Assembly (NCBI GenBank): GCA_903885865.1
Contig: CAISKH010000120.1
Location: forward strand, 1 to 5,036
Reading direction: 5' to 3'
DNA length: 5,036 bases
From: an uncultured Mucilaginibacter sp.
GTDB lineage: Bacteria > Bacteroidota > Bacteroidia > Sphingobacteriales > Sphingobacteriaceae
Shown: positions 1-5,036 of the stretch, in pieces
How the letters are laid out: each line of letters opens with the position of its first letter
Position numbering within the stretch: the first letter of the stretch is position 1
The notes under the pieces: generated by a model
Told to the model about the DNA's origin: nothing
The model's input: only the letters and a program-made list of their open reading frames with translations
Database searches by the model: none
Made by a program: the position numbers and the translations under genes

Positions 1-48
1 TAATTAAAAAACAAGCCCCCCGAATTGCAAATGGTTTATGCCCCCAAG
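1..48 (-). other. 3' flank of the minus-strand gene pair, no clear terminator
   Basis: This is the sequence after the TAA stop of the DUF1801 gene, read on the minus strand. It contains two G runs (41-45 and 16-21 as C runs on the plus strand), followed by a T run (plus-strand A at 6-10 and flanking bases). The G-rich stretch followed by T's superficially resembles an intrinsic terminator, but I could not find a complementary C-rich arm to form the stem. I therefore call it only flanking sequence; transcription may end here or beyond the window edge. Confidence 0.3.
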
Positions 49-534
49 TTACTCTGCTTTCTTACGCAGTATAACCCCCGGGCGTTTTTTTATCGGCACC
101 ACAGCCCTGGTAGTGGTTGTCCCCTTTGGAGCGTTGGCCATGTCCTTTGCCTTAGCCACCGAAAACGCGTAAGCATCGGCCATCAGCTTTTTGATATAAT
201 CCTGCGGCAGGTCGGTTTTTTCGTTGATTTTAATGTAGCGGTACTGGCTGCCATTGCCCAGCAGTATTTTTTCAGGGTCAGCAATTTTTGAGACCCAGTA
301 AAACCCAAAATGTACATATTCATTGTTAAAAACTGCAACCGAGCAAAACGTATCGCCCATTTTGCCCGATGGCGACCAGCCAAACGCCAGCGCGTTATAG
401 TTATCATAGATCAGCTCATTGCTTTCGGGGTATAGGTCCCATACAAAATCGCGCAGCCATAGGGCCAGGTCCTGTATCATTGGCGAGAACGGGCGCAGGA
501 ACAATAAGAGGTCGGTATTGTCTTCTTTTGCCAT
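49..534 (-). CDS. DUF1801 (YdhG-like) domain protein, 161 aa
   Basis: A small soluble protein with no signal peptide or membrane segment, probably cytoplasmic. The sequence matches the DUF1801/YdhG-like pattern: an N-terminal helix with WDLYPESNELIYDNYNALAF at residues 32-51, a central beta strand pair (FCSVAVFNNEYVHFGFYW, residues 63-80), then DPEKILLGNGSQYRYIKI (86-103) and a helix after the LPQDYIKKL segment (109-117). Family members are single-domain proteins of roughly this length with no settled biochemical role; a frataxin-like fold and iron-related function have been suggested for some relatives, but nothing here proves that. The C-terminal tail (about 137-161) is Thr-rich then strongly basic (KKRP, RKKA), which could bind nucleic acid or be a disordered extension. 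The start at 534 is preferred over an upstream in-frame ATG at 618, because the longer version would overlap the hydrolase gene by 80 bases and the extra residues do not belong to the domain. The gene lies 4 bases after the hydrolase stop, so cotranscription and coupled translation are likely. Confidence 0.85.
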   Translation of the reverse strand: MAKEDNTDLLLFLRPFSPMIQDLALWLRDFVWDLYPESNELIYDNYNALAFGWSPSGKMGDTFCSVAVFNNEYVHFGFYWVSKIADPEKILLGNGSQYRYIKINEKTDLPQDYIKKLMADAYAFSVAKAKDMANAPKGTTTTRAVVPIKKRPGVILRKKAE

Positions 535-538
535 ATCA

Positions 539-2530
539 TCACTCTTTAACCGGCTCTTTCCATTCCCAATGCTCGCCAAAAAAGCCCGCGTTTTCCACCT
601 TGCCGGGATGAACGGCATCGGGTGGGGTATTTAGGTCTATCACCGCCCAATCAGGCAGCATGGGTATTTGTTTTGAGTTGTTTAAATACGATTCTTCCCT
701 AAAAGTAAAACCGCTGTTCAATACAATATATTTTTTCTGGTTCATGGGGTTGGGGTAGATCATAATCAGCCCATGGTACTTTGATGAATAGGATGTGTTG
801 CCAGCTTGTATCTGTCCCGCGTTCCATTTTATGGGCAACTTACTGCTAATTTTAGCAATTACCTTGTTGCTTTCCGCATCCCCAAAAAGAATAAGGTTTG
901 ATGAGGCCATATCTTCGGCTGTTACTTCCTTATCTGTTTTCACTATCGGGTCGCCTCGGAACTCGCGCCGCCATTGCATCATAAACCGTTCCATTTCGGC
1001 TTTCGACCATTTATCAAACATCGCGTTTTTACTGGTACCCGAGGGGGTAATCACCATAAACGCCGACATAAACGCGTCGTCAACCGGGCCCTGTAAATTA
1101 TGTTTTTTGGCAAGTACTGGCTTTTCGGCGCCCAACAGCCATTTTCCGTTTTCGTTATGAAAGCTCAATACTATATCATCGTTTGGCGCTAAAATTATAG
1201 TTGAATTATCAATTTTTACGGTATCGGGGCCAATATGCGCGTAGCCATGTACCCGCACTAAATTAAGTGTGAGGGCCTTAACGTTACTGGTTTTTAAGGT
1301 TACGGTATGTTTCCCGTTTACCGCGTCAACCCTGGCCTTGCTCCAGTGTTCGTCAATGGCATCAACCGTTAGCCAGTGTAATTTATTGTATTTTAGGGTA
1401 TAAGTGGTAAAATGCAGTTCGGCGGGCTCTTTTTTTCCTTTTGATGCTACAATATCCAGCAAACTGTCAACCGTTTTGGCGGCAGCTTTGGTATAACCGT
1501 GGCCCATGTTTAACCCCCATATGCGGTTTAAGGTTAAACCCTCGTTTTTCATAGCAACTTCCATCACATCAGCTGCCTGCTTCTGTACATCCTTATCGCC
1601 ATTGTAAGCATATAGTGGCAGGTTAGACAGGTTGCTTGCGTAATCGGTGCAATCATACAAATGCCATAGTTTGCGCTCGTACCAGGTGGGGTGCAGTTCT
1701 TCCTTACCGTAAACTTTCATAAAATCAACCGTTTCAGAAAAACCCGCGCCGGGGTTGGCGGCTATCCACATATCGGTATAATGCGCTGCGAAATGCCATG
1801 CCGCCGCACCGCCCATAGAGAACCCGCGATCGAAAAGGCCAAAGTCATTTATCTTATAGCGTTTCTTTACATCGTCAAGCGCTTCCAGCACGTCAACCTC
1901 CCCGGCAAATTTAAAGGCGTTGCAAAACCTGCCGTAAGGGTACAGCATGATGGTGTTTTTCATGGCCGGCATCGATCCCGCAAACCCTTTGCCGCCCGCT
2001 ATAAAATTCACCTCACTTAAGGTTTCGCCCCTGCCATGAAACCAGGTAGACAAGTTGAACGCCGGCCCATCAGGCGTATAATTATCCGGAACGGTAAGCC
2101 CATAGGGCTGTACTGAGCCGTCGATCTTTGATATATAGCCCCGCACCACCTCGCCCTTTTGGGTGGCCCAGGGTGCTTTCTTTTCGCCAAGGTCTGCTGC
2201 TCTTAATAACCCTGTTTGCAGCAATTTCTTAGCCGACTCAATTTCTTTTGGCGCGAAAAACTCCTGGTATTTCAGCGCGTAATCAACCCCTTTATAGTAT
2301 ATAAGCACATCGGGCAATAAGTCGTTTATAAAACGATCGTTCTTTTGCTTCAGGTGATCGATAGCCGCGCCCAGTTGCTGCAGGCCGGCCTCCAGTTCCT
2401 TACGGTCGTTATCGGCTACCTGCACACCGTCGGGTGGTATTCTTTTTACAGGCGGGGTTGTGGTTTGTTGAGAAAAAACGTTATTACAGCAAAGTGTAAT
2501 AACAAACAAAGCGGTCAAAAATCCGTTCAT
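539..2530 (-). CDS. Exported prolyl-oligopeptidase/esterase-type alpha/beta hydrolase, 663 aa
   Basis: A secreted or periplasmic serine hydrolase; the substrate is unknown. Residues 1-20 form a signal peptide with probable cleavage after VFS before QQ. The double Cys at 14-15 does not sit in a proper lipobox, so a lipoprotein is unlikely. Residues about 40-125 are a helical N-terminal domain, leading into the segment GYISKIDGSVQPYGLTVPDN (131-150). The alpha/beta-hydrolase core covers about 140-365: an oxyanion-type FHGRGE stretch (164-169), the nucleophile elbow G-F-S-M-G with Ser238, an acid candidate in GDKDV (Asp312 or Asp314), and His344 in NMGHGY. Thus the catalytic triad appears intact. 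Residues about 370-460 look like a beta-sandwich (TYTLKYNKLHWLTVDAIDEHW), and 480-640 form a further module with FRGDPIVKTDKEVT, NLILFGDAESN and IYPNPMNQKKYIVLNSGFTF motifs. From memory, this architecture occurs in proteins annotated as prolyl oligopeptidase family serine peptidases in Bacteroidota and Planctomycetota. Peptidase activity is not shown; carbohydrate or other esterase activity is equally possible. No Shine-Dalgarno site is evident before the ATG; the preceding 20 bases are A/T-rich. The gene heads a probable two-gene transcript with the DUF1801 gene and is divergent from the DUF4175 gene. Confidence 0.9.
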   Translation of the reverse strand: MNGFLTALFVITLCCNNVFSQQTTTPPVKRIPPDGVQVADNDRKELEAGLQQLGAAIDHLKQKNDRFINDLLPDVLIYYKGVDYALKYQEFFAPKEIESAKKLLQTGLLRAADLGEKKAPWATQKGEVVRGYISKIDGSVQPYGLTVPDNYTPDGPAFNLSTWFHGRGETLSEVNFIAGGKGFAGSMPAMKNTIMLYPYGRFCNAFKFAGEVDVLEALDDVKKRYKINDFGLFDRGFSMGGAAAWHFAAHYTDMWIAANPGAGFSETVDFMKVYGKEELHPTWYERKLWHLYDCTDYASNLSNLPLYAYNGDKDVQKQAADVMEVAMKNEGLTLNRIWGLNMGHGYTKAAAKTVDSLLDIVASKGKKEPAELHFTTYTLKYNKLHWLTVDAIDEHWSKARVDAVNGKHTVTLKTSNVKALTLNLVRVHGYAHIGPDTVKIDNSTIILAPNDDIVLSFHNENGKWLLGAEKPVLAKKHNLQGPVDDAFMSAFMVITPSGTSKNAMFDKWSKAEMERFMMQWRREFRGDPIVKTDKEVTAEDMASSNLILFGDAESNKVIAKISSKLPIKWNAGQIQAGNTSYSSKYHGLIMIYPNPMNQKKYIVLNSGFTFREESYLNNSKQIPMLPDWAVIDLNTPPDAVHPGKVENAGFFGEHWEWKEPVKE
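542..547 (-). promoter_or_regulatory. Candidate ribosome binding site for the DUF1801 gene
   Basis: The minus strand reads AAAGAG, 7 bases upstream of the ATG at 534 and inside the last codons of the hydrolase gene. It is a weak purine-rich Shine-Dalgarno-like site at suitable spacing. It supports the 534 start and the idea of reinitiation by ribosomes finishing the upstream gene. Bacteroidota often do without strong sites, so this is suggestive only. Confidence 0.35.
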
Positions 2531-2691
2531 AATTTAGGTTTATATGTTAAATATAGGCATCATCTGTTAAATTGCTATTTATTGCCTTTTTATTTTCTTA
2601 CTTTGGTTTTCAGGTTTTAATTTCTGCAACATATAATTTACGCTATTTTTTGCAGTTTAATGATTAAATACTGGTATTTTAGTTGTGAATT
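2531..2691. promoter_or_regulatory. Divergent intergenic region with the start signals of both transcripts
   Basis: This 161-bp AT-rich gap separates two divergent genes, so it must hold promoters for both unless one is very long-range. The Bacteroidota sigma factor prefers TAnnTTTG near -7. The best plus-strand candidate is TTACTTTG at 2598-2605 (one mismatch), which would leave a leader of about 80 bases; no well-spaced -33 TTTG is seen. On the minus strand TATATTTA at 2555-2548 has one mismatch to the same consensus, again without a good -33 element. Both assignments are weak. Neither start codon has a recognisable Shine-Dalgarno site. No small ORF or RNA gene is evident. Confidence 0.45.
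2617..2660. repeat. Imperfect inverted repeat in the leader of the DUF4175 gene
   Basis: The arms are TTAA-TTT-CTGCAA (2617-2629) and TTGCAG-T-TTAA (2650-2660), separated by 20 bases. The inner six base pairs are perfect and the outer four pair after a small asymmetric bulge. It lies 31 bases before the ATG at 2692. It could form a leader RNA stem-loop or be an operator for a dimeric regulator, but AT-rich DNA yields such pairings by chance. There is no T run after it to make it a terminator. Confidence 0.3.
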
Positions 2692-5036
2692 ATGCAATCA
2701 TCAGAAAACTATAATAGCCTGATCGCAAAGATCAACACCTTCATCAAAAAGTATTACCTGAACAACCTGTTACGGGGATTGATATTTTTGGGTGCCGGGC
2801 TGTTTTCGGCTTATGTGGTTATTACACTGAGCGAGTATTTCGGCAATTTCAATTCATTTTTCCGCGGCGTGCTTTTTTATGGGTTCATACTGCTTAACCT
2901 GGGCCTTACCGGCTGGCTGGTTATCCCCTCATTATTGGCCTGGCTAAGCGTGGGCAAAACCCTAACCCACGACCAGGCCGCCGAAATTATAGGCCGCCAT
3001 TTTAATGATGTTCATGATAAGCTGCTGAATACCCTGCAGCTAAAAAAACTATCGGGCGAGGATGCGCGCCACCGCGAGTTGATAGAAGCCAGTATCGATC
3101 AAAAAATTGAAAACTTAAAGCCTGTTCGCTTTCCTTCGGCTATCAATATTAAAGAGAACTCCAAATATTTAAAGTGGGTGCTTGCCCCCGTGGCTGTAAT
3201 AGCTGTTATCGGCCTTGCCGCACCCTCCATATTAACCGAAAGCACCAAAAAAATTATCAGGCATAATGAATATTTTGCCCCGGTTGCGCCATTTACGTTC
3301 GTGGTTTTAAACCCAAACCTGTCTGCTGTGCAGGGCGAAGACCTGAAACTCGAATTAAAACTCCAGGGCAACCAGCTCCCCGCCGATGTATATGTAGAAA
3401 CAGCCAACAATACTTTCAAGGTCGATAAAGACAACGTGAGCCGTTTTCATTACCTGTTTACCAACCTGCAGCAAAGCACCTCGTTCCGGCTGGTTGGCAA
3501 TGGCTTTGAATCTGCCCCTTATGAAATAAAGGTAAATCTGCGCCCTTCATTATTGCATTTTGATGTGTCATTAAGCTATCCTGCTTACCTGCACAAAAAA
3601 AACGAAACCCTGGCCAATGCCGGCGATCTCACCATCCCTGCGGGAACAACAGTAAGCTGGCAGTTCCACACGCAAAATGCCACAAAGCTTTCGTTTTCTA
3701 TGAATAACAATTCGTATATCTTAAACCCGGCCGGAAATGGCTTGTTTGAACATACCGAAAGGGTAAATAAATCATCCATCTATCAGCTGAACCCACAAAA
3801 TAATATTGTTAAACAAACCGACTCGGCGGCCTACCGTATTAATGTGATAGCTGATGAGCCGCCATCCATCAGCGTAGAGGAAAAACCGGATTCAGTGAGT
3901 TTAAGGGCTTTTTATTTTAACGGTAAAATTCAGGACGATCATGGCTTCTCTTCTTTGACCTTTCACTATAAAAAAGGCAGCGAACAGGATATGGTTAAGC
4001 CAGTAAAAGCCGACCTGAATCAAACATTAACTGATTTCTTTTATTTCTGGAACTTAAAAGACATGGGCATAAAACCCGGCGACCGGGTAACTTACTTTTT
4101 CGAGGTTGCTGATAACGACGCGGTAAGTGGCCCTAAAAAAGCACGCACACCCGAACGTACCATAAATGTGCCCGATGCAAACGAATTGAGCAATGAATTA
4201 AATGAAGGCACTTCGGGCGTGAAGGAAAAAATGCAGTCGGCTATTAAGCTTGCTGATCAAATTGAGCGCGACTCGAAAAAACTCGATCAACTTTTGCTCA
4301 ATAAAAACTCGCTTTCTTTTGATGAAAAGAAACAGGTGGAAGACCTGCTTCAACAAAGACAGGAGCTGGATGACCTGGTAAAACAAATACAGGCAGAGAA
4401 CCAGAAGAACATGTATAACCGCCAGCAAAATGAAAATCAAAATAAGCAATTAACTGACGAGCAGCAGCAAATAGAAAAGCTGCTGAACAACATCCTCGAC
4501 CCCAAAACACGCGAGATGCTTGAAAGGTTAAAAGAGTTTTTACAGCAAGATCAAAAGGACGGCACCCGGTACCAATTGTCGAAAATGCAGACAGATGATA
4601 AATCGCTAAAAAAAGAGCTTGACCGCATGTTGGCGCTTTATAAAAAAATGGAGTTTGACCAAAAATTAAATCAAAACATTAACAAGTTAAATCAGCTGGC
4701 CGATAAGCAGCAGAAACTGGCCGATCAAACCCAGCAAAAGGCGGAAGCTGAGATGAAGGATCCGCAGCAGCAAAAAGATGCAGCCAATCAGAAAGATCAG
4801 CAACAAAAGGACGCAGCCAATCAAAAAGACCAGCAGCAAAAAGACGCAGCCAATCAAAAAGACCAGCAGCAAAAAGACGCAGCCAATCAAAAAGATCAGC
4901 AACAAAAGAATGCAGCCAATCAAAAAGACCAGCAACAAAAAGACGCTGCTAATCAAAAAGACGCTGCTAATCAAAAAGACCAGCAACAAAAAGACGCTGC
5001 TAATCAAAAAGACGCTGCTAATCAAAAAGACCAGCA
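2692..5036 (+). CDS. DUF4175-family membrane-anchored coiled-coil protein, 3' end beyond window
   Basis: The frame opens at the ATG at 2692 and is uninterrupted for 781 codons to the window edge; the C-terminus is missing. Predicted membrane segments lie at about 26-46, 59-85 and 162-181. The basic N-terminus and basic loop 86-160 suggest these are cytoplasmic, and that everything after residue 182 is outside the inner membrane. The loop carries IIGRHFNDVHDKLLNTLQL (99-117), a stretch characteristic of Bacteroidota DUF4175 proteins. Residues about 190-490 are beta-rich and look like Ig-like modules, ending with IQDDHGFSSLTFHY (413-426) and YFFEVADNDAVSGPKKAR (468-485). From about 490 to 690 the chain is a long charged coiled coil containing LDRMLALYKKMEFDQKL (around 643-659), then LADKQQKLADQ with heptad-spaced leucines (669-679). 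A Lys/Asp/Gln tandem repeat follows from 689. Family members are usually about 1,100 residues, so a few hundred residues are probably missing. The molecular role is unknown; the layout suggests an envelope scaffold reaching into the periplasm. No clear ribosome binding site precedes the start, and the next in-frame ATG is far inside the domain. Confidence 0.85.
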   Translation, partial: MQSSENYNSLIAKINTFIKKYYLNNLLRGLIFLGAGLFSAYVVITLSEYFGNFNSFFRGVLFYGFILLNLGLTGWLVIPSLLAWLSVGKTLTHDQAAEIIGRHFNDVHDKLLNTLQLKKLSGEDARHRELIEASIDQKIENLKPVRFPSAINIKENSKYLKWVLAPVAVIAVIGLAAPSILTESTKKIIRHNEYFAPVAPFTFVVLNPNLSAVQGEDLKLELKLQGNQLPADVYVETANNTFKVDKDNVSRFHYLFTNLQQSTSFRLVGNGFESAPYEIKVNLRPSLLHFDVSLSYPAYLHKKNETLANAGDLTIPAGTTVSWQFHTQNATKLSFSMNNNSYILNPAGNGLFEHTERVNKSSIYQLNPQNNIVKQTDSAAYRINVIADEPPSISVEEKPDSVSLRAFYFNGKIQDDHGFSSLTFHYKKGSEQDMVKPVKADLNQTLTDFFYFWNLKDMGIKPGDRVTYFFEVADNDAVSGPKKARTPERTINVPDANELSNELNEGTSGVKEKMQSAIKLADQIERDSKKLDQLLLNKNSLSFDEKKQVEDLLQQRQELDDLVKQIQAENQKNMYNRQQNENQNKQLTDEQQQIEKLLNNILDPKTREMLERLKEFLQQDQKDGTRYQLSKMQTDDKSLKKELDRMLALYKKMEFDQKLNQNINKLNQLADKQQKLADQTQQKAEAEMKDPQQQKDAANQKDQQQKDAANQKDQQQKDAANQKDQQQKDAANQKDQQQKNAANQKDQQQKDAANQKDAANQKDQQQKDAANQKDAANQKDQ
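4756..5036 (+). repeat. In-frame tandem repeat array (33-bp units passing into 51-bp units)
   Basis: The array encodes two modules, A = KDQQQ (15 bp) and B = KDAANQ (18 bp). It opens with a variant KDPQQQ plus B (4756-4791). Five A-B units of 33 bp follow, starting at 4792, 4825, 4858, 4891 and 4924; those at 4825 and 4858 are identical, and the one at 4891 has KNAANQ. At 4924 the pattern becomes A-B-B: two 51-bp units at 4924-4974 and 4975-5025 are identical base for base, and a third starts at 5026 and is cut by the window. The A-A pair in module B is coded GCA GCC in the earlier units but GCT GCT throughout the 51-bp units. All units are multiples of three, so copy-number change keeps the frame. 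Confidence 0.95.

Noticed and set aside
1..48. Rho-independent terminator for the minus-strand pair
   Set aside because: A G-rich stretch and T run are present, but there is no complementary arm to form a stem within the window.
535..618. Longer version of the DUF1801 protein starting at 618
   Set aside because: The additional 28 residues overlap the 3' end of the hydrolase gene in another frame and do not fit the domain; the ATG at 534 has better spacing to the upstream stop and a weak ribosome binding site.
795..1160. Plus-strand open frame of 121 residues within the hydrolase gene
   Set aside because: It is antisense to the conserved C-terminal part of the hydrolase and shows no recognisable domain; the hydrolase reading is strongly supported.
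1691..2020. Plus-strand open frame of 109 residues
   Set aside because: It is antisense to the catalytic core of the hydrolase, including the Ser238 elbow, and has no family resemblance.
3099..3434. Minus-strand open frame of 111 residues
   Set aside because: It is antisense to the third membrane segment and first beta module of the DUF4175 gene, with a composition expected of a shadow frame.
4198..4510. Two overlapping minus-strand open frames with hydrophobic, Leu/Phe-rich translations
   Set aside because: Both are antisense to the Lys/Gln/Glu-rich coiled coil of the DUF4175 gene; hydrophobicity is the expected mirror of that composition.
4687..5025. Minus-strand open frame of 112 residues, strongly hydrophobic and repetitive, resembling a membrane protein
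   Set aside because: It is the antisense image of the KDQQQ/KDAANQ tandem repeat; the Lys, Gln and Asn codons read as Phe, Leu and Ile/Val on the other strand. It sits wholly inside a well-supported plus-strand gene.
4756..5036. Regular 33-bp repeats suggesting a CRISPR array
   Set aside because: The units are directly adjacent with no unique spacers, remain in frame with a long coding region and show codon-level variation. This is a protein repeat.

Overview
The window looks like chromosomal DNA of a Bacteroidota bacterium, most likely of the Sphingobacteriaceae (Mucilaginibacter/Pedobacter type). This is inferred from the Bacteroidota-style DUF4175 membrane protein, the A/T-rich start regions without clear Shine-Dalgarno sequences upstream of the two main genes, and the moderate GC content. 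No rRNA, tRNA, CRISPR array, insertion sequence or phage gene is visible.

Layout: three protein genes in a divergent arrangement. On the minus strand, a two-gene unit reads leftwards. First comes a 663-residue exported serine hydrolase of the prolyl-oligopeptidase/esterase alpha/beta-hydrolase type (2530 to 539). Only 4 bases after its stop comes a 161-residue DUF1801-family protein (534 to 49). The two are almost certainly cotranscribed. A 161-bp AT-rich intergenic region (2531-2691) carries the divergent start regions, an imperfect inverted repeat and a short direct repeat.

On the plus strand, one long gene starts at 2692 and is still open at the window end (781 codons seen). It encodes a DUF4175-type protein with three predicted N-terminal membrane segments, a beta-rich extracytoplasmic region, a long coiled coil, and a Lys/Asp/Gln/Ala/Asn tandem-repeat tract that runs off the window. 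No complete open frame represents this gene because its stop codon lies outside. All antisense frames across it are shadows.

The most unusual element is the repeat tract. Two short modules, KDQQQ and KDAANQ, alternate as an 11-residue (33-bp) unit and then switch to a 17-residue (51-bp) higher-order unit whose copies are identical at the nucleotide level. This suggests recent in-frame expansion. I see no evidence for a new defence or mobile system here; the three genes look like ordinary chromosomal genes, two of them in poorly characterised families.
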